The notes under the pieces: model-generated
Told to the model about the DNA's origin: nothing
Database searches by the model: none
The model's input: only the letters and a program-made list of their open reading frames with translations
Made by a program: the position numbers and the translations under genes
Shown here: positions 28,745-38,651 of the stretch, piece after piece
Layout of the letters: each line of letters begins with the position of its first letter
Position numbering within the stretch: position 1 is the first letter of the stretch
NCBI GenBank assembly: GCA_024227235.1
Contig: JAAEKY010000452.1
Coordinates: 1 to 61,604, forward strand
Direction: 5' to 3'
Length of the DNA: 61,604 nucleotides
Origin: Desulfobacteraceae bacterium
Lineage (GTDB): Bacteria; Desulfobacterota; Desulfobacteria; Desulfobacterales; Desulfobacteraceae

Positions 28745-30298
28745 TTATTTCACAACATTCGCCTTTCCGACAAGTTGACCATCCTTGTTTATGTGCCAGC
28801 TTTGAAGCCGGCCATCACTACCGTACCTAGTTTCGATACCATTCTGTTTATCGTTTTTATACTCCCAGGATATTTCAAGTCTGCCGTTTCTAAAGGATCG
28901 AGAAAGCCCGCTTCGCTTTCCGTTTTCATAGAATCCGTCATAAATGACAAATCCATTTTTAAACTTAGCTATACGGCCGTGTTTAACATGACTGCCGTTT
29001 ACAGTCTTGTAATGTTCAATGCTTTTTGGGGAACCATCATCGTGATACTTGTATGCAGGTCCATTGAGGACATTATTAAGCTTGTAGGCTGTACTGCCAA
29101 CCTTGCGTTTGTAGTTAAAGGCAACGGTAAGCTGCTGGTTCCCTTCACGAATGCTGGTAATTCTGCGTAGCTTCTCTTTAATAAAATAAAGCTCGGTTTT
29201 GACCAGGGAACTTTTATCGTTATTATCTTTATACAGGGTAAAGATATGTATAGCTTCCTTGGGCCGGGTCAGTACCCAGTCTCCGTGGGGAGGAGAGGTC
29301 GGGATATCGAATTCTTCCAGGACCTGCTCAATGGGCTGCAAAGCAAGCTCTTTATGGGGCCAGGAATCCTGAGAAGGAAAATCAGCATCAACTTTCGGTG
29401 CATAAGCTGCCTCCATTGGTGGCGTTCCCAATTTAGATGCTGTGATGGGTTCGGCTGGGACTGTAGAAACCGGTTTTGGCTTGACAGGAGCTTGGTTCAC
29501 AGACTTTTTAGTTGGCGTAACCTTGGCCATTGCCGGATTGGGTAGGACAATGGCTTTGGATACTTTGACAGCTGTTTTTGCTGCAACCTGGTATCCACCG
29601 TTGGGCCAGTCTGTGTAAACCCTGATTTCATAGTTTCCTTTCGGCAGTCCTTTAAAACTGTGGCTGCCTGATTCCGGTTTGCCCTGAAGCATAACCATGT
29701 CATAATATTCATCTGATTTATGGGTGACGTCCGACAGAGCAAGCCAGTCCTGGCCATTTGCCGGTAAACCTGTAAATTTTACTGTAATCTTTTGTCCTGG
29801 CATAAAATTCAATTTTTCAGGTATCAAAGATATTGCTGTCACAGGTTCTGCTGGCAAAACTGAATGTTTAGATACCACAGGTTGAAGCGTATTAAAGTTT
29901 ATTGATCCTTTAGTAAGGTTACCGGTCCAGGTACCATCAGACGGATTAATAGATTCCAGTGTTCTTTGCCCTTTCGCACACTTACCATAACTGCCGGTAA
30001 ATGATTTTCCATCAGCTGAAAATTTTAGTACAAAAGGACCGCTCCAAGTATCATTGGGGCCGCATTCATGGGTGTCATCATTTTCCGACCACCATCCTTT
30101 CAAAGTTCTATTTTCCAAAAATCCAGTTATTTTTCCATCCGCATAATCATAGTGACCGGTTATATTATTTTCCTTTTGAATAAAATATACTCTATTAAAG
30201 TTGGAGCTCCATTCGCTCGTGTCTGATGCCATAACAAGAGGTTGGAAACATAGAATCAGGATAAAGACAAGTAACAAACAAGATTTGAAACGGTTCAT
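28745..30298 (-). CDS. Secreted protein with MORN/YwqK-like C-terminal repeats
   Basis: 517 residues. Signal peptide (FKSCLLLVFILILCFQPLVMA), then a beta-rich domain with GSYGKCAKGQRT-type DUF-like strands, an Ig-like region (GLPKGNYEIRVYTDWPNGG), a Pro/Lys-rich linker (about 255-300), a domain around residues 315-400, and C-terminal repeats of the kind YKYHDDGSPKSIEHYK, YENGKRSGLSRSFRNGRLE, YKNDKQNGIETRYGSDGRLQ, which match MORN/YwqK-type beta-hairpins. Probably surface or periplasmic; role unknown. AAGGA 7 bases before ATG. A sigma-70-like promoter lies about 55 bp upstream. Confidence 0.75.
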   Translation of the reverse strand: MNRFKSCLLLVFILILCFQPLVMASDTSEWSSNFNRVYFIQKENNITGHYDYADGKITGFLENRTLKGWWSENDDTHECGPNDTWSGPFVLKFSADGKSFTGSYGKCAKGQRTLESINPSDGTWTGNLTKGSINFNTLQPVVSKHSVLPAEPVTAISLIPEKLNFMPGQKITVKFTGLPANGQDWLALSDVTHKSDEYYDMVMLQGKPESGSHSFKGLPKGNYEIRVYTDWPNGGYQVAAKTAVKVSKAIVLPNPAMAKVTPTKKSVNQAPVKPKPVSTVPAEPITASKLGTPPMEAAYAPKVDADFPSQDSWPHKELALQPIEQVLEEFDIPTSPPHGDWVLTRPKEAIHIFTLYKDNNDKSSLVKTELYFIKEKLRRITSIREGNQQLTVAFNYKRKVGSTAYKLNNVLNGPAYKYHDDGSPKSIEHYKTVNGSHVKHGRIAKFKNGFVIYDGFYENGKRSGLSRSFRNGRLEISWEYKNDKQNGIETRYGSDGRLQSWHINKDGQLVGKANVVK

Positions 30299-30349
30299 TG
30301 GTAATCCTTACAAAATTAATGATTTTACAGCTTCATGGTCGATCTTTAT

Positions 30350-30379
30350 ATATTACTCCATAGGATAAAGGTCGGTCAA
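30350..30379 (-). promoter_or_regulatory. Candidate sigma-70 promoter for the MORN-like protein gene
   Basis: On the minus strand TTGACC (-35) and TAATAT (-10) are 18 bases apart, about 52 bp before the ATG. Five of six and four of six consensus bases match. Confidence 0.4.
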
Positions 30380-30722
30380 TGGGATTAATTTATAAAAAAT
30401 TCTTTTGAACACTATTTCAGGCAAATAATATTTATGTGGCAATAGAATTAAATTTTAAAATCCCCCATTAAGGTATATTAGAGATAAAAATTAGGTAAAT
30501 TTTCCCTCTAAAATGATGTTGACTATGTCAATAATTCCTCAGAAATCGAATTAGACACTGAGCCCTTCAATTTTCAACCAACCTTACAAAAGAGCTAAAA
30601 CATATCAAAAATTTTTTACAAGACAAACTGTTAAATAGTAATATAGATGGGAATATTAAAACCATTTGTGCAAAAATAATATTGTAACCTTTACATTTTT
30701 TTGGTAGCGAATGAGGTGTCTC
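30380..30722. other. Intergenic AT-rich region
   Basis: About 340 bp with no credible frame. TTGACTATGTCAA near 30520 is a small dyad. Nothing else recognised. Confidence 0.3.
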
Positions 30723-30739
30723 TTGTTTATTATAAACAA
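30723..30739. promoter_or_regulatory. Palindrome upstream of the 47-residue membrane peptide
   Basis: TTGTTTA TTA TAAACAA, 7-bp perfect arms with a 3-base centre, 39 bp before the ATG. Could be an operator or, followed by AAAAAAA, a hairpin; undecided. Confidence 0.35.
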
Positions 30740-30777
30740 AAAAATGGTGGCATCCATTTAGAATTTCTCGGAGGGAT

Positions 30778-30921
30778 ATGAAACGTTATCTTTTTATATT
30801 TACAGTATTATTGTTTTATCCAATATGGATAATTTTATTACTATTGGTTAAACTAACAGAATACCGTGAAACCATCACCAAAAAACATTTTATGCCTTGG
30901 CAATTTTTATATAAAAAATAA
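30778..30921 (+). CDS. Small membrane protein, 47 residues
   Basis: Begins MKRYLFIFTVLLFYPIWIIL and ends KKHFMPWQFLYKK. One hydrophobic helix (residues 4-24) followed by a basic tail, so one end sits in the membrane. The start is well supported by GGAGG 4 bases before ATG. No family recognised. It is alone, 164 bp before recQ on the same strand. Small membrane peptides of this form may regulate a larger membrane protein or act as toxins; nothing here decides. Confidence 0.5.
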   Translation: MKRYLFIFTVLLFYPIWIILLLLVKLTEYRETITKKHFMPWQFLYKK

Positions 30922-31084
30922 GAAAAGCCCTCAGCATCTGCAAAAAAGGCCTTTCCTTAATAAATTGAAAAAAGTACTGACCAGGAAAAAATGCTGACCA
31001 TCGATAAGAACCCGGGCCAAATCACAATGACATTCAAGCTGCCGGGGTTCTAGTGTGATCAATCGTTGGGGGAGACGATGAATA

Positions 31085-33007
31085 ATGTCCGAAATTGATA
31101 ATACATTAAAAAATATATTCGGGTTCGACAAATTCAAACCCGGTCAGGAACAGGTTGTAAAAATCATTACATCCGGTGAATCTGCTGCATCTATTTTCCC
31201 CACAGGTGCCGGAAAATCTCTTTGCTATCAGTTACCTGCTATTCTTGAACAGGGGATGACCCTGGTTGTTTCTCCGCTTCTCTCTCTAATGAAGGATCAG
31301 ATCGATTTTTTGAAATCAAAAAATATTGCAGCGGCAAAGCTTGACTCAGGGATGAGTGCTGAAGAGTACCGGAACACTCTTACATGTGCACGAACGGGTA
31401 AACTTAAGATTCTGATGATCGCAGTAGAACGGTTTAAAAATGAGCGCTTCAGGACCCAATTACGACAGATAAAAATATCACTGCTTGTCGTTGATGAGGC
31501 CCATTGTATCTCTGAGTGGGGGCACAATTTCAGGCCGGATTATCTCAAGATTCCCATGTATGAAAAACAGTTCGGTATTGGAAAGATTTTATTGCTGACA
31601 GCCACGGCAACCCAGAGAGTTATTGATGATATGTGCAAAAAATTTGATATCCGCCATAAAAATATTATTCAAACCGGATTTTACCGGGAGAACCTGCTTC
31701 TTCGCATACACCCGGCAAAGGAAGAAAAAAAAGACAACCAACTTAGAGAAGTATTGGCAGGAAAACCTGATGGCCCGACCATTGTTTATGTTACCCTGCA
31801 GAAGACAGCCGAGCGGGTAGCCCGGATGTTAACCGAGAACGGCATTGCTGCAGATGCGTATCATGCAGGAATGAAAACTGACCACCGTGAGATTATCCAG
31901 AATCGTTTTATGATCGGTGAAATCGGTGTCATTGTCGCTACCATTGCCTTTGGAATGGGTATTGATAAGGAAGATATCCGAAAGGTGATCCATTATGATC
32001 TGCCAAAGTCCATAGAGAGCTATAGCCAGGAAATTGGCAGGGCCGGCAGGGATGGGAATCCATCTTTGTGTTGTATGTTAGGAAATAAAAGTGGCGTTCC
32101 AGTACTGGAGAATTTTGTATATGGGGACACACCGGGTTTTGACAACATCCGAAAAGTATTAGGCTATATTAATGAAAGTCAGGGGACTGTGTTTGAAGTC
32201 CACCCGTATAAGTTGAGTAAGGATGCTGACATTCGTATGTTACCCCTGAAAACCTTACTTGTGTATCTTGAAATTTCACAAATCATTTCCCCTAAATATA
32301 CTTATTTTGAATCATACGCCTTTCAGTATTTGGTCCCGGCAGAAAAGATCATTGCCAATTTTGACAAGGAAAGAAAACAATTTGTAAAACTCATACTGGA
32401 TCATTCCAAAGCAGCAATAAAATGGGTAACAGTGGATATCAACCAGATTATTATTGAATCCAATTCTGATCGACAGCGGGTCCTGACCGCCCTGGAATAT
32501 TTTCATGAAAAAGGATGGATTGACCTGCAACCCAAATCAGGCGTTGAGGTATTTGAGATACTCAAGCCCGAGTTTGATATAGATTCAACAGCTCAAGAAC
32601 TTGCAAACCTGTTCATCAATAAAGAAAAAAAGGATGTGGGCCGCCTCCATACCATGATTAATATTTTTGAGACGGATCAGTGCCTGGCAAAAAATTTGTC
32701 TGCTTATTTTGGAGAAAAACTTGATAGGGACTGCAACCAGTGTTCTGTTTGTATGGATAACGGACCGATTAAACTACCCTCATCAAAGCCACCTTCTTTG
32801 AATGAATTGGATTTTAATCGCCTGATTCAGGACTTGGCCGATACTGATTTGTCGCCACTGCCGGTTACTTTGACAACCCGTTTTTTATGCGGGATATCAA
32901 CCCCCCGGCTGATTCAGTATAAAGCCAGGCAAATGAAGGGGTTTAGCCATTTGGAAGCTTACCCGTATAAAGCGGTTGAAAAATGGGTGCAAGCACACCT
33001 GAAATAA
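31085..33007 (+). CDS. RecQ-family ATP-dependent DNA helicase
   Basis: 640 residues. 3'-5' helicase for repair and recombination. Q-motif region FKPGQEQVV, Walker A TGAGKSLCYQ, DEAH box VVDEAHCISEWGHNFRPDY (with the RecQ aromatic-rich loop), motif III TATAT, motif V/VI VIVATIAFGMGIDK and SYSQEIGRAGRDG. A zinc-binding block is near the end (CLAKNLSAYFGEKLDRDCNQCSVC). No HRDC domain is evident, and the sequence diverges from E. coli RecQ, so the symbol is withheld. The run is intact. Confidence 0.93.
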   Translation: MSEIDNTLKNIFGFDKFKPGQEQVVKIITSGESAASIFPTGAGKSLCYQLPAILEQGMTLVVSPLLSLMKDQIDFLKSKNIAAAKLDSGMSAEEYRNTLTCARTGKLKILMIAVERFKNERFRTQLRQIKISLLVVDEAHCISEWGHNFRPDYLKIPMYEKQFGIGKILLLTATATQRVIDDMCKKFDIRHKNIIQTGFYRENLLLRIHPAKEEKKDNQLREVLAGKPDGPTIVYVTLQKTAERVARMLTENGIAADAYHAGMKTDHREIIQNRFMIGEIGVIVATIAFGMGIDKEDIRKVIHYDLPKSIESYSQEIGRAGRDGNPSLCCMLGNKSGVPVLENFVYGDTPGFDNIRKVLGYINESQGTVFEVHPYKLSKDADIRMLPLKTLLVYLEISQIISPKYTYFESYAFQYLVPAEKIIANFDKERKQFVKLILDHSKAAIKWVTVDINQIIIESNSDRQRVLTALEYFHEKGWIDLQPKSGVEVFEILKPEFDIDSTAQELANLFINKEKKDVGRLHTMINIFETDQCLAKNLSAYFGEKLDRDCNQCSVCMDNGPIKLPSSKPPSLNELDFNRLIQDLADTDLSPLPVTLTTRFLCGISTPRLIQYKARQMKGFSHLEAYPYKAVEKWVQAHLK

Positions 33008-33213
33008 TTTCAGTCGATCAAGCAAGTAGCTGCGACTGGTGGTTTTAGCTGTTCTTAAAAAATATGTTTCAGTTCAGTTTCATATACGCGTTAATATTTA
33101 CAATCGGAGGATCGGGTAATGATTTTATAAAATATCAGGGTCCCTTGATAGGATTGTTACAAAGTTTATGATACGGTCTTTTAATAAATAAGTTAATTTT
33201 AGGAGGGGGCAAC

Positions 33214-33549
33214 ATGGAAAAAATGATTTCTTATTGTGGTACAGATTGCTCAACATGTGAAGGGTATCAGGCAACTCAGGAAAATAGCGATATAAAACGC
33301 AAAGCAGTCGCAGAGAAATGGACCATTCAGTATAATACAGACATAAAATCTGAGCAGATAAATTGCCAGGGTTGCAAATCAGACAGTGCTAAATTCTTCT
33401 TTACCGAAAATATTTGCGAAATCAGAAAATGTAACATTGAAAAAGGGACCTCGAATTGTGCTCAGTGTACGGAATACAAATGTGATAAATTAGAAAAATT
33501 CATTGAATTGGCACCATTAGTTGGAGACGCATTGGAGGCATTGCGATAA
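33214..33549 (+). CDS. Small cysteine-rich DUF3795-like protein
   Basis: 111 residues. Starts MEKMISYCGTDCSTCEGYQA and has further pairs CQGCKSD, CEIRKCNIEKG, CAQCTEYKCDKLEKF: the same Cys layout as DUF3795, here with CGTDCSTC. Probably metal binding. GGAGGGGG 5-7 bases before ATG. A second such protein lies at 18149-18604, which is more divergent. Monocistronic. Confidence 0.75.
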   Translation: MEKMISYCGTDCSTCEGYQATQENSDIKRKAVAEKWTIQYNTDIKSEQINCQGCKSDSAKFFFTENICEIRKCNIEKGTSNCAQCTEYKCDKLEKFIELAPLVGDALEALR

Positions 33550-33840
33550 TCTAGGTCCAAAAAATGATGAATAAAAGCATTTAGGCTTTTAGCAAACACG
33601 CATAAAAAACAAACGTATGCATAAACACTGCTTATATTTTGGGATACAAAAAAAAATCTTGTTAAATGACTGACCAATTTGATGTAATTACAAAAGGTTA
33701 ATACATTCATACAAAAAGCTATTGACGCTGATAATTACACCAAATTCTCTAAAATATTATAAGAATATATTGACAAAAGTACCACAACGTATTACTCCTT
33801 GTTTTTTAAATTGGATGAAACAATTGAGGGGGAAGCGACT

Positions 33841-35094
33841 ATGAGCAATAAAGAAAATTATCATTTTGAAACAAAAGCGATTCACGAAGGACTAAAAGAT
33901 TCCCCTTGGCAAGGCGCAACCCTTCCACCCATTTTTCAGACCGCTGCCCACTACCATGACAGTGCGGACAGCCTGAGCAAAACATTTGCCGGCCAGACTC
34001 AAGAACATATTTATATGCGCTTGAGCAATCCTACGAATCGATTTCTTGAACAAAAACTTGCCGCCCTTGAATCTGGGGCTGCAGCCGTTGTGACTGGTTC
34101 TGGAATGGCAGCAATTAGCAATGCCTGTATGACACTTCTTCGAGCGGGTGATGAATTTGTTGCAAGCAGATCACTTTTCATGTCTTCTTATTCGCTTTTT
34201 ACAAATATTTTCAAAAAATACGGCATCACTGTCAAACTCGTGGACCCTGTCAACCTTGAGGAGATTGAACAAGCCATCAACGAAAAGACCCGTTTTGTCT
34301 ATATGGAAACCATCACCAATCCTGGCATGGAAATCGCTGATATCAAAAGTATAGCCGACATTTCTCATGCCAATGGTTTACCACTGCTTATTGATAACAC
34401 CCTGGCATCCCCCTGGCTTTGCAGGCCGATTGAACTTGGGGCAGACATAGTCATGCATTCTACAACAAAATACCTTTCGGGTCATGGGGCTGCCATAGGC
34501 GGAGTGGTTGTTGATGCAGGGAATTTTGACTGGGCCAGTGAAAAATTTTCTGATTTTGCTCCTTTTGTTGAACAAAAAGGAAATCTGGCTTTTATTCACA
34601 GACTGTTTAAAGAACACCATATTAATTTTGGAACAACACCTGCACCGCTTCATTCTTATCTGACTGCTATTGGATTGAGCACCTTAGGCCTTCGCATGGA
34701 ACGGCACATGGAAAATGCCGTCAAAGTGGCGAATTTTCTTAGAGAACAAACAAAAATTGAATGGATCAATTTTCCTGGTTTTGAAGATCATACGTCTCAT
34801 GAAATTGCTAAAACTCAATTCAAGAAAAAAGGATTTGGTGCCATGCTTACGTTTGGTTTAAAAGACCAGGAGGCTTGTTTCAGGCTTATTGATCATCTTG
34901 ACATGATTTTAAACCTGGCCAACCTGGGGGATTGCAAATCGTTGATTATTCATCCCTACTCATCTCAGTATATCTCTTTTCCCGAAGATCTTAAAAATCA
35001 ACTGGCTGATCCCCAGCTGATTAGATTTTCACTGGGTGTTGAACATGCTGAAGATATTTGCAATGATCTATCTCAAGCATTAGAGGCTGTTTAA
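33841..35094 (+). CDS. metY: O-acetylhomoserine sulfhydrylase (trans-sulfuration family)
   Basis: 417 residues from the ATG at 33841, preceded by GAGGGGG at 8-base spacing; an upstream in-frame ATG at 33799 is without a site. PLP enzyme converting O-acetylhomoserine and sulfide to homocysteine. PLP Lys lies in MHSTTKYLSGHG; other marks are SNPTNRFLEQKLAALESG and SGMAAISNA. Directly followed by metX (13 bp), so MetY is more likely than a cystathionine synthase or methionine gamma-lyase, though these cannot be told apart on motif alone. Direct sulfhydrylation suits a sulfide-rich anaerobe. Confidence 0.85.
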   Translation: MSNKENYHFETKAIHEGLKDSPWQGATLPPIFQTAAHYHDSADSLSKTFAGQTQEHIYMRLSNPTNRFLEQKLAALESGAAAVVTGSGMAAISNACMTLLRAGDEFVASRSLFMSSYSLFTNIFKKYGITVKLVDPVNLEEIEQAINEKTRFVYMETITNPGMEIADIKSIADISHANGLPLLIDNTLASPWLCRPIELGADIVMHSTTKYLSGHGAAIGGVVVDAGNFDWASEKFSDFAPFVEQKGNLAFIHRLFKEHHINFGTTPAPLHSYLTAIGLSTLGLRMERHMENAVKVANFLREQTKIEWINFPGFEDHTSHEIAKTQFKKKGFGAMLTFGLKDQEACFRLIDHLDMILNLANLGDCKSLIIHPYSSQYISFPEDLKNQLADPQLIRFSLGVEHAEDICNDLSQALEAV

Positions 35095-35107
35095 AAAAGG
35101 GTGCACA

Positions 35108-36274
35108 ATGAGTGAGTATATTGATCAAGATCAATCTGGAGCTACTGTGGGCATTGTTGAAAAACAATTCTTCACTTTTTCAACGCCGCCCGACATGATG
35201 AAGCTTGAAAGTGGGTCCAGTATTGGTCCTGTGACCATAGCCTATGAAACCTGCGGGTCTTTAAATCAGGACAAAAGCAATGTTATCCTTGTTCTTCATG
35301 CTTTGTCCGGAGATTCCCATATGGCGGGGTATTATGACCCAAAAGATACCAAACCTGGCTGGTGGGATATCATGGTGGGTCCCGGAAAAGGCATTGATAC
35401 AGATAAATATTTTGTAATTTGTTCCAATATTATCGGATCTTGCGCCGGTTCAACAGGCCCCTCATCCATAAATCCTGAAACAAACAAAGAATATGGAACC
35501 CACTTTCCGATGATAACCATCGGCGATATGGTTGAAGCCCAAAAAGCCTTATTCGATCATTTAAAAATTAAATCTATACTATCTGTGATTGGGGGATCGG
35601 TCGGAGGAATGCAGGTGCTTGAATGGTGTGTCCGCTATCCAGGCATGATTAAATCAGCCATTCCTCTTGCAACTACTACAAAGCATTCAGCTTTAGCTAT
35701 TGCCTTTAATGAAGTTGCAAGACAGGCCATCATGGCTGACCCAAATTGGAATGATGGACATTACTATTCTGATAAAAAACCAGATATGGGGCTTGCCCTT
35801 GCCAGAATGATAGGGCATATCACTTATCTTTCCGACGAATCCATGCGACTTAAATTTGGGCGAAAGCTTCAAAACCGATCTGCATTAAGCTTTGAATTCG
35901 GTGCAGAATTCCAGGTGGAAAGCTATCTTCAACACCAAGGCAAAAAGTTTATCGAACGCTTTGATGCCAATTCGTTTTTATATATAACAAAAGCTGCTGA
36001 TTATTTTGATCTGGCAGGGCAATATGGGTCAGGATCTCTTGTAAAAGCGTTTGCTAAATGCCAATCAAAATTTCTTATTGTCTCCTATACCTCTGACTGG
36101 CTTTATCCCACATATCAATCAAAAGAAATGGTCAAAGCCATGAAAAAAAACAACTTGGATGTCAGCTTTTGTGAAATTGATGCCCAATGGGGACATGATG
36201 CTTTTCTACTTCCCAGTGACAGGCTTGACAACCTGATTCGGGGCTTTTTAAGGAGTGCATCTGATGAAACTTGA
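35108..36274 (+). CDS. metX: Homoserine O-acetyltransferase
   Basis: 388 residues, alpha/beta hydrolase. Acetylates homoserine with acetyl-CoA. Nucleophile Ser in GGSVGGMQVLEW, the Asp in TSDWLYPTYQ and His in WGHDAFLLP make the triad. The pocket loop SNIIGSCAGSTGPSSINP is the family's. Overlaps metW by 11 bp. Some homologues use succinyl-CoA; specificity residues were not examined in structure. Confidence 0.93.
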   Translation: MSEYIDQDQSGATVGIVEKQFFTFSTPPDMMKLESGSSIGPVTIAYETCGSLNQDKSNVILVLHALSGDSHMAGYYDPKDTKPGWWDIMVGPGKGIDTDKYFVICSNIIGSCAGSTGPSSINPETNKEYGTHFPMITIGDMVEAQKALFDHLKIKSILSVIGGSVGGMQVLEWCVRYPGMIKSAIPLATTTKHSALAIAFNEVARQAIMADPNWNDGHYYSDKKPDMGLALARMIGHITYLSDESMRLKFGRKLQNRSALSFEFGAEFQVESYLQHQGKKFIERFDANSFLYITKAADYFDLAGQYGSGSLVKAFAKCQSKFLIVSYTSDWLYPTYQSKEMVKAMKKNNLDVSFCEIDAQWGHDAFLLPSDRLDNLIRGFLRSASDET

Positions 36275-36878
36275 ACCGTTAAGATATGATCTAAAAATCA
36301 TTGCCTCCTGGATTGAACCAGAATCAAAAATCCTCGGCCTCGGTTGTGGAGAAGGGGATCTTCTTTATTGGCTTAAAAAAGAAAAGAATGTCAAAGAAAG
36401 AGGCATTGAGATAGAAGAGTCAAAAGTGGTTAAATGTATTGAAAAGGGCATTTCCGTTTTACAAGGCGATATTAATGAAGAAATTGAAGATTATCCTGAT
36501 AACGCCTTCGATTATGCTATCTGTTCCCAGACCCTTCAACAAGTCTATGAGCCATCAAATCTAATCCATGCCATGATGAGAGTCGCAAAAATGGGTGTGG
36601 TGAGTTTCCCTAATTTCGGCCATATAAAGGTTAGGATGCAATTGGCATTGGCAGGCAGTGCCCCTGTCACAAAAGAACTTCCGTATTCATGGCACGATAC
36701 ACCCAATATCAGGGTGTTAAGCCTGAATGATTTTAAAAAATTCTCTGAACAAGTCGGTTTTAAAATTTTAAAAAAAGCGGCCATCAATACAAAAGAAAAC
36801 CAACGTCATGGCAAAATGGTAACCTTTTTACCCAATCTTTTTGCCACCTATGGCATATTTTTAATTGGTAAGGAATAA
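36264..36878 (+). CDS. metW: Methionine biosynthesis protein MetW
   Basis: 204 residues, SAM-dependent methyltransferase fold: ILGLGCGEGDLLYWLKKE, then VLQGDINEE, and the MetW pattern FDYAICSQTLQQVYEPSN plus VVSFPNFGHIKVRM. Works with MetX in many bacteria; precise chemistry unsettled. Start at 36264 follows AAGGAG by 9 bases; a GTG at 36255 abuts that site and is rejected. Overlaps the metX stop, so translationally coupled. Confidence 0.93.
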   Translation: MKLEPLRYDLKIIASWIEPESKILGLGCGEGDLLYWLKKEKNVKERGIEIEESKVVKCIEKGISVLQGDINEEIEDYPDNAFDYAICSQTLQQVYEPSNLIHAMMRVAKMGVVSFPNFGHIKVRMQLALAGSAPVTKELPYSWHDTPNIRVLSLNDFKKFSEQVGFKILKKAAINTKENQRHGKMVTFLPNLFATYGIFLIGKE

Positions 36879-36880
36879 AT

Positions 36881-37927
36881 ATGGAAAATACTGAAGATAA
36901 CAAAAGCATGATTGATAAGATTCAAAAAATCAAACAAGAACTAGGTAATAAGCTTGTTATTTTAACCCATCATTATCAAAGAAAAGAAATTGTTGATCTT
37001 GGCGACCACAAAGGAGACTCTTTTGGCCTTTCTCAAAAAGCTGCCAGCGATGAAAACGCTCAGTATATTGTGTTTTGCGGCGTCCATTTCATGGCAGAAA
37101 GCGCAGCCATTCTTGCTAAAAGCCATCAGACCGTTCAAATTCCAGATTTAGATGCGGGATGCTGGATGGCGGATATGGCAGATGCATATCTGGTTGAAAA
37201 AGCATGGAATGATGTCACGGCTATTGTAGGCCAGAATCGTGTAACACCTTTGGTTTACATGAATTCTGATGCGTATATAAAGGCCCATTGCGGTAAAAAC
37301 CAAGGGGCAGTATGCACATCTTCAAATGCGCCTAAAGCATTTGAATGGGCATTTAAACAAAGAGAAAAAATCTTTTTCTTCCCTGATGAGCATTTAGGAA
37401 GAAACACAGGAAATCATCTGGGTATTCCGGAAAATGAAATGATTGTATGGGACCCTGAGAAACCATTAGGCGGAAATACCGAACAAGATATTAAACAGGC
37501 CAAAGTTTTTTTATGGAAAGGGTATTGTCTGGTTCACACACGGTTTACCACAGATGATATGGATGATATGAGAAAAAACTTTCCTGATGCAAAAATCGTT
37601 GTCCATCCTGAATGCACCCAGGAAGTTGTTAAATCCTCGGATGCAGTGGGCTCTACAAGTTTTATTGTCAAATATGTGGCTGATGCGCCAGCAGGAGCTA
37701 CTATCATTATTGGAACAGAAATTAATTTGATTAAACGGCTTGTGTTTGAATATCCTGATAAGAAAATTCTGCCATTAAAAGATTCTCTTTGCCCCAATAT
37801 GTACAAAATAAATTTGAAAAACCTTTTAGAATGCCTTGAGAACATTGGGAAAACAAACATTATTACGATTGAAGAATCCATAAAAAAAGATGCTGTTATT
37901 GCCCTTGAAAATATGCTGAACCTCTAA
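36881..37927 (+). CDS. nadA: Quinolinate synthase
   Basis: 348 residues. Condenses iminoaspartate with dihydroxyacetone phosphate in NAD synthesis. Three cluster cysteines are visible in VFCGVHFMAE, GAVCTSSNA and SLCPNMYKI, and substrate blocks HHYQRKEIVDLGDHKGDSF and HPECTQEVV. Starts 2 bp after metW stop with AAGGA upstream, so it is last in the met operon. Its usual partners nadB and nadC are not in the window. Confidence 0.95.
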   Translation: MENTEDNKSMIDKIQKIKQELGNKLVILTHHYQRKEIVDLGDHKGDSFGLSQKAASDENAQYIVFCGVHFMAESAAILAKSHQTVQIPDLDAGCWMADMADAYLVEKAWNDVTAIVGQNRVTPLVYMNSDAYIKAHCGKNQGAVCTSSNAPKAFEWAFKQREKIFFFPDEHLGRNTGNHLGIPENEMIVWDPEKPLGGNTEQDIKQAKVFLWKGYCLVHTRFTTDDMDDMRKNFPDAKIVVHPECTQEVVKSSDAVGSTSFIVKYVADAPAGATIIIGTEINLIKRLVFEYPDKKILPLKDSLCPNMYKINLKNLLECLENIGKTNIITIEESIKKDAVIALENMLNL

Positions 37928-38139
37928 CCTATAAAAGCCTTTCATTCCCCCTTATCCAAAAAATACAGCCAATAGAAAAGTGACCTGTTTAATTAGCTTC
38001 CTTGAATATTGGTGTTGAAATTTCAGTGGTGTAAGTGTTTTTAAAATGCAATAGTAGGGCACGAATAAACATATAGGCGGACTGCCTATCAGTTGGAAGC
38101 ATTATGGCTGTTTAAAAAACATATTAACATCAGGATTAT

Positions 38140-38475
38140 ATGGAGAATGAATACTTGTTTGATAAGGTTATAGAATTTGCTGAAAGCGGAAGAGGGAGAA
38201 GATTACTTAATACTTTGAATAAAAGAGATACTCTTTTAACCTCGTCTGAATTGGATGAGGTCTTAAGAGTTTATCGTGAAATTGGTCTGAAAAAGGAAGT
38301 TGAGATGTTGAAAAACAGGAGAGGACTTTTGACTGATGATCAATATAACGCTTTGGCTGAAAAAGTAAGGAATAATTGTTGTTCAGAAAAGTATGATGAT
38401 TTTGTAGTTTCTTTAAGAAATCTGTTGAGCAGTGGAATAAAAATGAACCCTTCTAAAATGAATAATGACGATTAA
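38140..38475 (+). CDS. Hypothetical helical protein, 111 residues
   Basis: Mostly alpha-helical (ELDEVLRVYREIGLKKEVEMLK, two-residue patterns of Leu/Ile) with a single CC pair (NNCCSEKYDD). No signal peptide, no membrane helix, no family recognised. AGGA lies 5 bases before ATG. Isolated between nadA and the TauE gene. Confidence 0.5.
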   Translation: MENEYLFDKVIEFAESGRGRRLLNTLNKRDTLLTSSELDEVLRVYREIGLKKEVEMLKNRRGLLTDDQYNALAEKVRNNCCSEKYDDFVVSLRNLLSSGIKMNPSKMNNDD

Positions 38476-38651
38476 ATTTAAGCTCTCAGTCTATAACGCT
38501 GCAAATTAAAAAAACCAGAGTGATTTCACGCTACTGAATATTGATCATAATAACAACGTATACAAACACTCAAAAAACGTTGACGATATCAAAAGTTCAT
38601 ATCATTGGAAAAAATGAAAATAGTTAAATTACATAATAAGGGTATTAAAGA

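Noticed and set aside
28646-29170. Plus-strand 174-codon frame
   Set aside because: Lies wholly antisense to most of the secreted MORN-like gene, which has a signal peptide, repeats and a ribosome site; the plus frame has neither.
33550-33840. Possible SAM riboswitch before metY
   Set aside because: No SAM-I, SAM-II or SAH core motif could be found in the 290-bp leader; only AT-rich sequence.
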